Source of the DNA: an uncultured Coprococcus sp.
GTDB taxonomy: Bacteria; Bacillota; Clostridia; Lachnospirales; Lachnospiraceae
NCBI GenBank assembly: GCA_934277375.1
Contig: CAKQTZ010000001.1
Location: forward strand, 186,001-250,000
Length of the DNA stretch: 64,000 nt
Reading direction: 5' to 3'
Position 1 is the first letter of the stretch. Each line of letters opens with the position of its first letter. Below, piece by piece: positions 45,387-54,582 of the stretch. The notes under the pieces are model-generated. The model saw only the letters and a program-made list of their open reading frames with translations, was not told where the DNA came from and ran no database searches. Both the position numbers and the translations under genes were made by a program.

Positions 45387-46844
45387 TTACTCCTCTGCAT
45401 CTCCCTCATTTGTTGACAGATCAGTCTTACTCACATCCTGAACTATATCTACCTCCTGTCCATCTCTGGCATCCAGCATTATAAGCTGTAACGGATAACC
45501 TGAACCATATGCATAGACATCATTTTCATCACCATTATCGCCATCCAGGCTCTCAGCAAATACATACACAGGAATTATCTCATATGTATTCTCTCCTGTC
45601 TTTGTCCGGAAGTATGTAAGCCTGACATCATCAAACGTTACATCTGAATATCCCTCATATTCTGCAAAATGCTCTGGTATTGCCTTCTGCAAACTCTCCA
45701 GTGCATCATCCCAAGACATAAGATTTGTGACCTCATGAAGTCCATCATCCGATTGCATCGGCCATGAGCAGCTAAAATAAGTGAGTCCTTCGTCATCTAT
45801 TCCTATACTGTATGAGCTTATTTCTGAGTTATAATATGGATCTATTGTATCTATATCCGATTTTTTGAATCTCAAGGTATCTATATTATTGGCACCAGGC
45901 TGGTAAACCAGTTGTCCATTGATGGCTGAAACATAGCCGACACAATATCCATATTTATCAGTCGTGACCACGTTATATTCTTTGTCTCTGCCTTCTCTGC
46001 ACATATCCGCCACAGATACCTCTTTCACATCCCACAGATTCCATTTATCAAAGTAATCTAACGCCTTCATCCTGGCATCATCCACAGTTAAACCACATTT
46101 ATTTGCTACTTCATCCAGCGATTCCATGTTTTTCTTCTCTTCATCACTCAACATCTCATTCAGCCCGCCATCCATTGGTTCTAACGCCTCATATGAGATA
46201 TGCTCTACCTGTTGTTCCTGCAGTTCCTGGGATATTTCCTCGAATAGTTCAAACAACTGAATACCACTGCAGGCTGCTCCTTCTGAATTTACAAAATGTA
46301 CCTCAAAAGTCCTTCCATCTATTTTCCCTATAAAATCATCCGCAGAAAGATCCAGTTCGTCATCTGTTCTCTTGAGTATTATATCCACGTACGTCTCTGT
46401 CATCGCTGCATCTGAAGGGGCATTGTGAACACCTGTATTATCATCTAAAATGGCTCTCAGTATCTTCTCCTTATCTTTTTCATTACCCCCAACAAGTGTA
46501 TATTCCTTAGTATACATCCTATCGGTATCTGGGACTCTGATATCTGATGTATCTATTGCTATCTTCTTAAGAAGTGTCCCATCTGTATCAAATTCCTCAT
46601 GTTCACTTTCTGGAATCCCAAGATTCTGCGCAAGCACACTGACTGAAGAATTATGGTCGGTCGAAACTGCCGCACTTGCATCACTTGAGGTCTCAGTTAT
46701 CTGGCCTGTTGAGTTGTACTCCTTGACGCTGTCTCCGTCAAAATTAGACACATTATAATCAACTTTTTTATCACTGCACCCCACCATCACTGCAAACATG
46801 GAAGCAATTGCCAGCGCACATATTCCTTTATAATTTTTTCTCAT
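45387..46844 (-). CDS. Predicted lipoprotein, paralogue A
   Basis: A 485-residue lipoprotein with a signal peptide ending at the lipobox VMVGC (Cys near residue 23). It is paralogous to the next gene upstream. Shared stretches are IPESEHEEFDTDGTLLKKIAID versus IPLSANEELSVDGTELKSIMID in pieces, a FIGKIDG core, and a conserved C-terminal block (DVRLTYFRTKTGENTYEIIPVYVF, then LIMLDARDGQE). The ATG at 46844 follows AGGGGAAC; the longer ORF upstream lacks a ribosome site. I do not recognise the family with certainty. It may be an envelope sensor or target of the nearby two-component system. Confidence 0.65.
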   Translation of the reverse strand: MRKNYKGICALAIASMFAVMVGCSDKKVDYNVSNFDGDSVKEYNSTGQITETSSDASAAVSTDHNSSVSVLAQNLGIPESEHEEFDTDGTLLKKIAIDTSDIRVPDTDRMYTKEYTLVGGNEKDKEKILRAILDDNTGVHNAPSDAAMTETYVDIILKRTDDELDLSADDFIGKIDGRTFEVHFVNSEGAACSGIQLFELFEEISQELQEQQVEHISYEALEPMDGGLNEMLSDEEKKNMESLDEVANKCGLTVDDARMKALDYFDKWNLWDVKEVSVADMCREGRDKEYNVVTTDKYGYCVGYVSAINGQLVYQPGANNIDTLRFKKSDIDTIDPYYNSEISSYSIGIDDEGLTYFSCSWPMQSDDGLHEVTNLMSWDDALESLQKAIPEHFAEYEGYSDVTFDDVRLTYFRTKTGENTYEIIPVYVFAESLDGDNGDENDVYAYGSGYPLQLIMLDARDGQEVDIVQDVSKTDLSTNEGDAEE

Positions 46845-46938
46845 ATTGATATGTTCCCCTACTCTTATATTTCTACATGATCGTGCATTAATTATCTTAT
46901 TACTCATTAATCCACAATGATCCTCCTACCCACTTTTG

Positions 46939-46969
46939 TTTACCATATCATTTTTTATCATTCAGCAAA
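46939..46969. repeat. 31-bp duplicated sequence, copy 1
   Basis: TTTACCATATCATTTTTTAT and the next 11 bases match the copy at 49189-49219 with two mismatches. It spans the stop codon region of lipoprotein paralogue B. Confidence 0.75.
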
Positions 46970-48304
46970 CAGCGCAACTTCACTACCATCCCTGGCATCT
47001 ATCATAATAAGCTGAATGGGCTGGTTTGTATCATATTCCTCCACTTGAGAGAACACGTATACCGGTATCACCTCATATTGTCCATTTTCAGTCATTGTCC
47101 GGAAATATGTAAGTCTCACATCGTTAAATACAACCTGTGAATAACCTGTATAGCCTTGAAAATGCTCAGGTATAGCCTTTCTAAGACCATCTACAGCATC
47201 ATTCCATTTAATCAGCTCATCTACTCTCTCCAGTTCTCCTGCCGCAGTCATTGGAAAGAACCCATAAAACGAAAGAATTCCGTTTTCATTAAATGAAAGC
47301 TCATAATAAGATATTTCTGAGAAATAATTGCCCGCCAACACTGCATTATCAGGATTACTACCCTTATTTGCCATGGTATCTATAGCCATACTAATCGGCT
47401 GATATATCTTTACTCCATTTACAGAAGCCTCAAAACGAACCTTATAGCCATCTTTCTCATATTTGACAACCCTGAAACCGTCATCCTCATAGGCTCTATA
47501 CATATCTACAACCGATGTCTCTGTAACGTCAAGGAAACCTAGTTTGTCCATATATTCAGCGGCCTTCTGAACAGCCTGATCCGGATCTAATCCACAGCTA
47601 TTGGCCATCTCTTGATCCTGATTACCATTACCGTACGAATCCGTATCATCATCTTCCATTACATCATCAGGATTATAATCATAATAAGTCACCTGTGTTA
47701 CACTCTTATCCATGAGCTCCCTCGGTATCTCCTCTAAACACGCTGGAACAACCGCAAATCCCTTATTGATATAACCATCGCCAAACATGAATCTCACCAC
47801 ATACGGCTCTCCGTCAATTTTGCCCACAAAGTATTCTCCACCAAAATCCGGCTTCGAATCCCTGTCATCAAATACTTCTTCAACTGTATCCCTGCTTATA
47901 TATATGTCATCAAAATATTCCTGCGGATAATTGTAAATTCCACCATCTTCGTCAAATATTGACCGGATTAATTTTTCCTTGTCACTATCTGTCATTTCTA
48001 CCATATTGTAGGTTTTGGTATACATCCAGTCTTTGTCCGGAACAATGATGTCCTTGTCGTCAATCATGATGCTTTTAAGTTCTGTACCATCAACAGAGAG
48101 TTCTTCATTTGCACTTAAAGGTATATCCAGCTGTGCTGCCAGAGCTCCTCTTTCTCCATTCACATTTTTATCTGAACCAACACCATCAGTTCTATCCACA
48201 TCATAACTATTATTATTTCCACAGGCTGATACTGTCCCCGCCATGCATAATATTGCAACGAAAACTCCTGCTCTTTTGCACATCTTACATTCTTGTTTTT
48301 TCAT
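46958..48304 (-). CDS. Predicted lipoprotein, paralogue B
   Basis: A 448-residue lipoprotein: signal peptide MKKQECKMCKRAGVFVAILC, lipobox TVSACG (Cys near 28). It shares the whole layout with paralogue A, including DKDWMYTKTYN, FVGKIDGEPYVVRF, a central ANSCGLDPDQAVQKAAEYMDKL segment matching ANKCGLTVDDARMKALDYFDKW in the paralogue, and the end IQLIMIDARDGSEVALFAE. The start follows GGGGAGAATTC. It lies 43 bases after the membrane-anchored protein gene and 113 bases before paralogue A, on one strand, so they are probably cotranscribed. Function unknown. Confidence 0.68.
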   Translation of the reverse strand: MKKQECKMCKRAGVFVAILCMAGTVSACGNNNSYDVDRTDGVGSDKNVNGERGALAAQLDIPLSANEELSVDGTELKSIMIDDKDIIVPDKDWMYTKTYNMVEMTDSDKEKLIRSIFDEDGGIYNYPQEYFDDIYISRDTVEEVFDDRDSKPDFGGEYFVGKIDGEPYVVRFMFGDGYINKGFAVVPACLEEIPRELMDKSVTQVTYYDYNPDDVMEDDDTDSYGNGNQDQEMANSCGLDPDQAVQKAAEYMDKLGFLDVTETSVVDMYRAYEDDGFRVVKYEKDGYKVRFEASVNGVKIYQPISMAIDTMANKGSNPDNAVLAGNYFSEISYYELSFNENGILSFYGFFPMTAAGELERVDELIKWNDAVDGLRKAIPEHFQGYTGYSQVVFNDVRLTYFRTMTENGQYEVIPVYVFSQVEEYDTNQPIQLIMIDARDGSEVALFAE

Positions 48305-48347
48305 TATTGAATTCTCCCCGCCACAACTGCTGTTTTTACTCTTTCAT

Positions 48348-49157
48348 TCATTTTGCAGTTGGAATTGTATCTATGTTAATGAAATCTGGCAGTGCATCAG
48401 GATCATACGGCAAATCCCCTGTTATAGGTTCGCCATAATAATACTTTTCATTTTCACCTTGTGGCACAGCAAGTCCAATCGTACATTCCATACTCTCATT
48501 ACTATCCAGTCTGAAGAAAAAATATTTCATGTTCCTCGCTTCGCCCTCAGTGTATATTGCTTTATCAAAATAACAAATGTCAGCATCATATGTCACTTCT
48601 CCTGTGTCCAGCGATTTAGTTGAAACATATATAGGCAATGCATCCTCTATCGTATTAGTACTAAGATTTGTTAGTCTGCATTTTATAAAATATAACTTCT
48701 GTGGTTTACTTTCGACATATGTATACTTATCTATTACAGGTTTATATTTCTCTTCTATCTCATCTTCCTCTGCTTCCGTATACTCCCCGTAATCTGCCAA
48801 ATGATATTTTTCGTATTCAGGAGCCTCCTTAAAGATAGAATCCCAGTCTATTATCTCAACCTTTGATTCCTTTACCGGCAACAGCTTATCTTGAAAATTT
48901 TTTGCAGGATACTTTGTTTCTGCACTTATTGAACGCCCTTCCAAAATATCTATAGACAACATCTCAAGCTTTATATCCCCTATAAACAGAGTATTGTCAC
49001 CAATCTTGCTCCTCATATCTTCTGTTGAAATCTCTTTTTCACCAATATTTGAATATTCTTTTCCTTTTTTATACTTTTGGAACTTAAATATCATCACAAC
49101 AGTTGCGATGATCAAAACTACAGCGATTACCAAAATCACAATTTTTCTTGCACGCAA
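48348..49157 (-). CDS. Membrane-anchored protein of unknown function
   Basis: A protein of about 269 residues with one N-terminal helix (IVILVIAVVLIIATVVMIF) and an extracytoplasmic beta-rich remainder. It ends in a Pro/Asp-rich stretch (GDLPYDPDALPDFINIDTIP). I favour a TTG start at 49157, because GGAGGAAAGGAGGG lies seven bases upstream of it; the ATG at 49211 has no ribosome site and would add 18 residues. The features resemble small secreted DUF5027-type proteins, but I am not sure. It is upstream of the two paralogous lipoproteins and divergent from the histidine kinase. Confidence 0.6.
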   Translation of the reverse strand: MRARKIVILVIAVVLIIATVVMIFKFQKYKKGKEYSNIGEKEISTEDMRSKIGDNTLFIGDIKLEMLSIDILEGRSISAETKYPAKNFQDKLLPVKESKVEIIDWDSIFKEAPEYEKYHLADYGEYTEAEEDEIEEKYKPVIDKYTYVESKPQKLYFIKCRLTNLSTNTIEDALPIYVSTKSLDTGEVTYDADICYFDKAIYTEGEARNMKYFFFRLDSNESMECTIGLAVPQGENEKYYYGEPITGDLPYDPDALPDFINIDTIPTAK

Positions 49158-49188
49158 TACCTGTCCCTCCTTTCCTCCCAGTTCTTTC

Positions 49189-49219
49189 TTTACCACATCA
49201 TTTTTTATCATTCAACAAA
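49189..49219. repeat. 31-bp duplicated sequence, copy 2
   Basis: Copy of 46939-46969 with two mismatches, lying just upstream of the membrane-anchored protein gene. It suggests a past duplication of lipoprotein gene ends in this locus. Confidence 0.75.
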
Positions 49220-49286
49220 TATGGCTGAATTTGTCACAAACAACCGATATAATGCAACGAACGGCAAAGATCATCATAAACATAAG

Positions 49287-49316
49287 TTGACTTGACTATA
49301 TTCAGTTCCATATAAT
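49287..49316 (+). promoter_or_regulatory. Promoter of the AgrC/AgrA-type genes
   Basis: TTGACT (49287-49292), 18 bases, TATAAT (49311-49316), 48 bases before the kinase start. AGTT-containing half-sites at 49285 and 49304 could be LytTR contacts, but their 19-base spacing is off the usual 21-22. Confidence 0.65.
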
Positions 49317-49363
49317 TTAATAAGAACATTTGATACAATGTCTGTTTTATAAGGAGATTGTCT

Positions 49364-50626
49364 ATGAACATATATGTAGATCTGGGCAGCTTTGCCCTTG
49401 AGATAATAACAGATTTAATATTTATATCCATACTGCTCCATATTCCATTAAAAAAAGCCTGTCATCCCATCCTCTATCCAGTCAGTTATTTTATTTTTGG
49501 ATCACTTGTCACCCAGCTTCTTCCGAATTTGCTTGGATGGATTCTCCTGTGTTTACTTTGTTTTTGCATGTATAAATGTACATTTCACTCTTCATATTTT
49601 GACACACTAATCATATACATAATTTGCGATACATTATTACTCATCATCCAAAACTTATATATACTGGCTGCCAGCCATCTCAATATTACAAACATAAACA
49701 TAGTCGCTATATCAGGATCCATATTTTCACTTATAGCAATTTGCTGCATCTGCCACTTCATTCCCCTAAACAAGCTATACACCAAATTTATGCAGGGCAG
49801 TAAATTTACAAAATTTCTACTTATACACATATTCGTGATATTCGAGATAGAGCTGGGAGTACGCAAATACACCAATATAGACACGTTGGCGGCCATATCT
49901 CTTATCACATCATTTGCCGTAATTATAATCATCACCGATATAGTCATTCTGAAACAGCAACAGACCATCACCAGACAGCAACACGACCTGATAAACTACA
50001 AGACTTATCAGCCTATGATGTCTGACCTGATCGACGACATCCGTGGTAAACAGCACGACTTCAACAACGAGATTGCTGCCATACGCATGCTCCCATTTTC
50101 CTACAAAGACTATGATTCTCTAAGGGACGCACTGATAAATTGTTCAGATCTTGTCATATCTGAATACAAAGAGGCAGACTTGTTAAAGATCAATCTCACC
50201 GTGGTCGCAGGATTCATACACAGTAAGATCATTCAGGCAGACAAGATCGGCAAACAGATAAATGTAACCATCCACGAGCACACTCTTAAGAGCCAGATGC
50301 CTGAGTACGAACTCATCCGGGTGATTGGAATTCTTGTGGATAATGCTCTTGAAGCCATTTGCCAGGGAGACTCCATATCTCTGCATTTGGCAAGCAAGGA
50401 AAATAAGATCACCATTACCACGCTGAACGAGGGACCACATCTTACGCAGGAGCTCCGTCACAATATGTTTACCAGAGGATATACAACCAAAACTGTGGAT
50501 CGCAGACATCACGGACAGGGATTGCCTAATCTTAAGAAGCTGGTGGATCAATATGATGGCAGGATATACATAGAGAACAGCTATAACGTCGGAAAAACAT
50601 TTGTAAAAATAGAAGTCGTAGTTTAG
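49364..50626 (+). CDS. AgrC-like GHKL sensor histidine kinase
   Basis: A 420-residue membrane kinase. The first 200 residues hold six or so helices like AgrC-type peptide receptors. A coiled linker (QTITRQQHDLINYKTYQ) leads to the phosphoacceptor region DDIRGKQHDFNNEIAAIRM (His in QHDF). The GHKL ATPase domain follows, with the N box DNALEAICQGD and GHGQGLPNLKKL-like glycine loop (here HHGQGLPNLK). The ATG at 49364 follows AAGGAGA. The response regulator gene is 12 bases downstream. No AgrB processing protease or AgrD peptide gene is adjacent, so the ligand is unknown. Confidence 0.9.
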   Translation: MNIYVDLGSFALEIITDLIFISILLHIPLKKACHPILYPVSYFIFGSLVTQLLPNLLGWILLCLLCFCMYKCTFHSSYFDTLIIYIICDTLLLIIQNLYILAASHLNITNINIVAISGSIFSLIAICCICHFIPLNKLYTKFMQGSKFTKFLLIHIFVIFEIELGVRKYTNIDTLAAISLITSFAVIIIITDIVILKQQQTITRQQHDLINYKTYQPMMSDLIDDIRGKQHDFNNEIAAIRMLPFSYKDYDSLRDALINCSDLVISEYKEADLLKINLTVVAGFIHSKIIQADKIGKQINVTIHEHTLKSQMPEYELIRVIGILVDNALEAICQGDSISLHLASKENKITITTLNEGPHLTQELRHNMFTRGYTTKTVDRRHHGQGLPNLKKLVDQYDGRIYIENSYNVGKTFVKIEVVV

Positions 50627-50638
50627 GAGGGAAAAGTT

Positions 50639-51358
50639 ATGAAAGCACTTATAGTTGAGGACAACGTGGCACAACTGAACGGAACTGCCGCCATGATATC
50701 AGAGGTGTTCCGGGACATAGAATGTCTTACCGCTGTGAGCTACGATGAAAGTGTTGAATTGATTGAAGATAACATAATAAGCCTTTTCCTGTTAGACATA
50801 CAGCTTGGAGATGGAACCAGCAAAGACGGGATAGCACTTGGAGAATACATACGTTCCCTTGAGCCATATCAGACAACGCCTATCCTGTTCATAACAGCAC
50901 TCCCCGATCAGGCAAGGCGCGCCATACACAGTACCAACTGCTATGACTATATCATGAAACCATTTGACCAGTCAGACTTGATCAAATGTATTCAGAGACT
51001 TCTCAAACTCTCAATCATGGAGGATCCTTTGATCGAACTGACAGATAGGGATGGTGTCTATATGAGACTTAAACCAGATGAACTCCTGTATGTCAAATCA
51101 GAACTCCGCAACATGCATGTATTTACAGTCAGGGAAACATTTGTCACATCCGGAATAAGGCTTAACGACCTTGAGCGGACATTACCGGCATTCTTCGTGA
51201 GATGCCACAAAAGCTATGTTGTCAATCTGCACCACATCAGGGCATTCGACAGAAAGTCTGCATCCATACTGCTGGACACACCTCGCCCCACACTCATCCC
51301 TGTTGGAAGAAAGTTCATAGATTATATCAGTATGATCATAAACGGTCAGCGAAATTAA
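50639..51358 (+). CDS. LytTR-family response regulator (AgrA-like)
   Basis: A 239-residue DNA-binding response regulator. The receiver domain (about 1-120) has the acidic pocket VEDN, phosphorylation Asp in LFLLDIQLGDG, Thr in LFITALPD and Lys in YIMKPFDQ. The LytTR domain (about 140-236) includes YMRLKPDELLYVKSE, FVRCHKSYVVNLHHI and PVGRKFIDYI. AGGAGGGAAAAG precedes the ATG. It pairs with the upstream kinase. Likely targets are the divergent lipoprotein genes, as judged by position only. Confidence 0.92.
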   Translation: MKALIVEDNVAQLNGTAAMISEVFRDIECLTAVSYDESVELIEDNIISLFLLDIQLGDGTSKDGIALGEYIRSLEPYQTTPILFITALPDQARRAIHSTNCYDYIMKPFDQSDLIKCIQRLLKLSIMEDPLIELTDRDGVYMRLKPDELLYVKSELRNMHVFTVRETFVTSGIRLNDLERTLPAFFVRCHKSYVVNLHHIRAFDRKSASILLDTPRPTLIPVGRKFIDYISMIINGQRN

Positions 51359-51404
51359 AAAATCAGGCAGATATACCATAGACATGATATATCTGCCTGA
51401 TTTA
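51355..51404. terminator. Bidirectional terminator between the response regulator and lysA
   Basis: A 16-bp stem, AAATCAGGCAGATATA/TATATCTGCCTGATTT with a 12-base loop, has T6 on the minus side and a T-rich plus side. Confidence 0.88.
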
Positions 51405-51430
51405 GTTTCTTCTTAATCTCATGTATTTAT

Positions 51431-52687
51431 TTACAGCTCTACATCCCAGAAATCCTTGATGGTTGCGAAGTAATCCTCCGGTGTCTCTGCACGGCGGATA
51501 AGCCTCCATGATCCGTCCGGTCTGAGCAGAACCTCTGCTGACTTAAGCTTACCATTGTAGTTGTAACCCATGGCAAATCCATGAGCACCTGTGTCGTGGA
51601 TGACAAGGATGTCTCCCATATCGATCTTTGGAAGCATTCTGTCTATAGCGAACTTGTCATTGTTCTCACACAGTGATCCTGTCACATCATACTTGTGATC
51701 ACATGGCTCATTCTCCTTGCCGAGGACTGTGATGTGATGGTATGCACCATACATAGCAGGTCTCATGAGATTGACTGCACATGCGTCCACTCCGATGTAC
51801 TCCTTGTGTGTGTGCTTCTCATGGATGGCTGTTGTAACCAGGTGTCCGTAAGGTGCCAGCATGAAACGTCCGAGCTCTGTGAAGATAGCCACATCACCCA
51901 TGCCTGCCGGTACAAGCACTTCCTCGTATACCTTTCTGACGCCCTCACCGATGACCATGATGTCATTTGGCTCTTTGTCCGGTGTATATGGGATTCCAAC
52001 TCCGCCTGACAGGTTGATGAAGTCAAGCTTGACGCCTGTCTTCTCCTTGATCTCAACTGCTGTCTCGAAGAGGATCTTTGCAAGTGTTGGATAGTATTCA
52101 TTTGTCACTGTATTGCTGGCAAGGAAGGCATGCATTCCGAATCTCTTCACGCCCTTTGCCTTGAGGATCTTGTATGCCTCGATGATCTGATCCTTTGTCA
52201 TACCATACTTTGCATCACCAGGGTTGTCCATGATGGTGGTAGATATGGAGAACTTTCCACCCGGATTGAATCTGCAGCAGATCTTCTCTGGAATTCCTGC
52301 TGACTTCTCCAGAAAATCAATGTGTGTGAAATCGTCAAGATTGATGGTTGCGTTCAGCTTCTTTGCAAGCACGAACTCCTCTGCAGGGGTGTCATTGGAC
52401 GAGAACATGATCTCATCCCCCTTGAATCCCATCTTGTCTGACATCATAAGCTCTGTCAGTGATGAGCAGTCAGTTCCGCAGCCCTCCTCCTTGAGGATCT
52501 TGAGTATTGTTGGGTTTGGAGTAGCCTTTACAGCGAAATACTCCTTGAATCCTTTATTCCATGAAAACGCCTTGTAAAGCTTTCGCGCATTCTCTCTGAT
52601 TCCTTCTTCATCGTAAATGTGAAATGGTGTAGGGATCTCCTTGATGATCTCCTCTGCCTTTGCCTTTGTAATAAATGGTGTCTTCAT
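51431..52687 (-). CDS. lysA: Diaminopimelate decarboxylase
   Basis: A 418-residue PLP enzyme of fold type III that decarboxylates meso-diaminopimelate to lysine. The PLP lysine is in EYFAVKATPNPTILK. The glycine-rich phosphate loop NLSGGVGIPY, ELGRFMLAPYG and the second-subunit Cys region TGSLCENNDKF are present, as is DTGAHGFAMGYNYNG. The ATG at 52687 (MKTPFITKAK) follows AAAGGACA; the longer ORF overlaps the preceding gene. It lies 31 bases after the acyl-CoA ligase and probably shares its transcript. A related decarboxylase of the same fold (for example acting on arginine) is less likely given the motifs. Confidence 0.88.
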   Translation of the reverse strand: MKTPFITKAKAEEIIKEIPTPFHIYDEEGIRENARKLYKAFSWNKGFKEYFAVKATPNPTILKILKEEGCGTDCSSLTELMMSDKMGFKGDEIMFSSNDTPAEEFVLAKKLNATINLDDFTHIDFLEKSAGIPEKICCRFNPGGKFSISTTIMDNPGDAKYGMTKDQIIEAYKILKAKGVKRFGMHAFLASNTVTNEYYPTLAKILFETAVEIKEKTGVKLDFINLSGGVGIPYTPDKEPNDIMVIGEGVRKVYEEVLVPAGMGDVAIFTELGRFMLAPYGHLVTTAIHEKHTHKEYIGVDACAVNLMRPAMYGAYHHITVLGKENEPCDHKYDVTGSLCENNDKFAIDRMLPKIDMGDILVIHDTGAHGFAMGYNYNGKLKSAEVLLRPDGSWRLIRRAETPEDYFATIKDFWDVEL

Positions 52688-52718
52688 CTTTTTTGTCCTT
52701 TCTGTCCTTTCCTGCATA

Positions 52719-54353
52719 CTATGCGTTGTTCTCCGCTGCGACAAGGTTCTCACTCTTGTGCATCTTACGGAGAAGTGGCTTTTCTATCTTACCTGTAGCA
52801 TTTCTCGGAACGTGCTCAAATATGATCTTCCTTGGTCTCTTGTATCTTGGAAGTTCTTTACAGAACTCGTTGATCTCTTCTTCTGTGCAGGTCATGCCAT
52901 CCTTTACCTCTATGATGGCCGCTGTGATCTCTCCAAGACGGGCATCCGCGATACCGATGACTGCAACATCCTTGATCTTCTCGTATTTGCTGAGGAAGTT
53001 CTCTATCTGTACAGGGTAGATATTCTCTCCACCACTGATTATAACATCTTTCTTTCTATCTACAAGATAAATAAATCCATCTTCGTCCTGCATAGCCATA
53101 TCTCCTGTGTACAGCCATCCGTCCTTCAGGCACTCCTCTGTCGCCTTTGGATTCTTGTAGTAGCAGGTCATGACACCCGGTCCCTTGAGGATAAGCTCGC
53201 CGACTGCGCCCTGCTCAACCTCTGTTCCGTCCTCATTCACGATCTTCGCCTGCCAGCCGTAGCCCGGCACACCGATCGCTCCGACCTTATGTATGTTCTC
53301 TACTCCCAGATGTACAGCGCCTGGTCCGATGGACTCTGAAAGTCCGTAGTTCGTGTCGTACTGATGGTTAGGGAATATCTCTTTCCATTTCTTTATAAGA
53401 CTCTGTGGCACAGGCTGTGCTCCGATGTGCATCAGTCTCCACTGTGACAGCTCGTAATCCTCCAGATGTACATCGCCGTTCTCTATGGCAAGCAGTATAT
53501 CCTGAGCCCATGGTACAAGAAGCCATACTATAGTACACTTCTCGTCGCTTACAGTCTGAAGTATAGTCTTGGCGCTTACGCCCTTGAGCAGAACAGCCTT
53601 GCCTCCCACTATCAGGCTTCCGAACCAGTGCATCTTGGCACCTGTGTGGTACAGTGGCGGAATACACAGGAACACATCATCCTTTGTCTGTCCGTGATGT
53701 ACATTCTCAACCTTTGCCGCATGCATCAGGCTCTCATGGTTGTGCAGGATAGCCTTAGGGAATCCTGTTGTTCCAGATGAGAAATATATAGCCGCATCAT
53801 CACTGTCCTTGATGTCTCTCTTCTCGAACACACTTGAGCAGTTGGATGTCAGCTTGTCATAGTCCTCCGCAAATGTAGGACAGTTGCCTCCCACATAGAA
53901 GAGGATTCTCTTCTCAGCTATCTCGTCAACGACAGCCTCTATACGTCCGATGAACTCAGGGCCAAATACAAGTACGTCGACATCCGCAAGCTCTACACAG
54001 TATTTGATCTCCTCCGCATCGTATCTGAAGTTGAACGGAACCACTATGGCTCCTGTCTTCAATACTCCGAAATATATTGGAAGCCACTCAAGGCAGTTCA
54101 TCATGAGGATACCTACCTTGTCTCCCTTCTGTATTCCGCGTGACACCAGAAGATTGGCAAATCTGTTTGCCTTCTCATTGAACACGCTCCATGTGATCTC
54201 TCTTCTGTACTGGCATGTAGGATTCGACTCTATGAGCTCATATTCCCTCCATGTAACCCTTCTCGTCTCCTGCACATCAGGATTTATCTCTACCAGAGCG
54301 ACATCATTTCCGTATTCCCTGGCATTTCTCTCTAAGTAATCTGTGATTGGCAT
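52719..54353 (-). CDS. AMP-dependent acyl-CoA ligase
   Basis: A 544-residue adenylate-forming enzyme making acyl-CoA from a carboxylic acid, ATP and CoA. The AMP-binding P-loop is YFSSGTTGFPKAIL. The A5 motif NYGLSESIGPG, A7 YTGDMAMQDEDG and hinge VDRKKDVIISGGENIYP are clear, and A10 Lys lies in PRNATGKIEK. Whether the acid is a fatty or an aryl acid cannot be read. The start follows TTAGGAGTTAC. It has its own promoter and a palindromic operator, and is followed by lysA. The nearby iorAB-paaK genes suggest an aryl or branched acid. Confidence 0.9.
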   Translation of the reverse strand: MPITDYLERNAREYGNDVALVEINPDVQETRRVTWREYELIESNPTCQYRREITWSVFNEKANRFANLLVSRGIQKGDKVGILMMNCLEWLPIYFGVLKTGAIVVPFNFRYDAEEIKYCVELADVDVLVFGPEFIGRIEAVVDEIAEKRILFYVGGNCPTFAEDYDKLTSNCSSVFEKRDIKDSDDAAIYFSSGTTGFPKAILHNHESLMHAAKVENVHHGQTKDDVFLCIPPLYHTGAKMHWFGSLIVGGKAVLLKGVSAKTILQTVSDEKCTIVWLLVPWAQDILLAIENGDVHLEDYELSQWRLMHIGAQPVPQSLIKKWKEIFPNHQYDTNYGLSESIGPGAVHLGVENIHKVGAIGVPGYGWQAKIVNEDGTEVEQGAVGELILKGPGVMTCYYKNPKATEECLKDGWLYTGDMAMQDEDGFIYLVDRKKDVIISGGENIYPVQIENFLSKYEKIKDVAVIGIADARLGEITAAIIEVKDGMTCTEEEINEFCKELPRYKRPRKIIFEHVPRNATGKIEKPLLRKMHKSENLVAAENNA

Positions 54354-54406
54354 AACTGTAACTCCTAACCTCTCTTAATAATTGCTCTTCTTTCTCAATT
54401 AAAAGC

Positions 54407-54464
54407 TTTAACGCGTTAAATTGCACGCTCTTTACAGTATATCCCTCACATGGAAAATATACAA
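54407..54464 (-). promoter_or_regulatory. Promoter and palindromic operator of the acyl-CoA ligase gene
   Basis: On the minus strand TTGTAT (54459-54464), 17 bases, TATACT (54436-54441). A perfect 14-bp palindrome, TTTAACGCGTTAAA (54407-54420), lies about 10-23 bases downstream of the start point, a typical repressor roadblock position. A LacI- or TetR-type repressor is possible; none is encoded adjacent. Confidence 0.65.
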
Positions 54465-54491
54465 TAGGCAATTACATTTGAATACTATCAT

Positions 54492-54544
54492 AAAAAATAG
54501 TGCTGATGTATAAGTTTTTTATCACTTATACATCAGCACTATTT
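54492..54544. terminator. Terminator after the prepilin peptidase gene
   Basis: A 20-bp perfect stem (54495-54514 against 54525-54544) with a loop of about ten bases and T6 on the minus side; the plus side is also T-rich. Confidence 0.92.
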
Positions 54545-54582
54545 CTTCTTAATGGGTCAATGATCAACCGCGTCAACCATCT

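Noticed and set aside
49205..49295. Small peptide ORFs (about 21-24 codons) on either strand before the AgrC-like kinase, as an AgrD candidate
   Set aside because: No ribosome site, no leader/core pattern and no AgrB protease nearby.
53368..53667. Alternative frame ORF inside the acyl-CoA ligase
   Set aside because: Frame shadow; the ligase frame carries all AMP-binding motifs.
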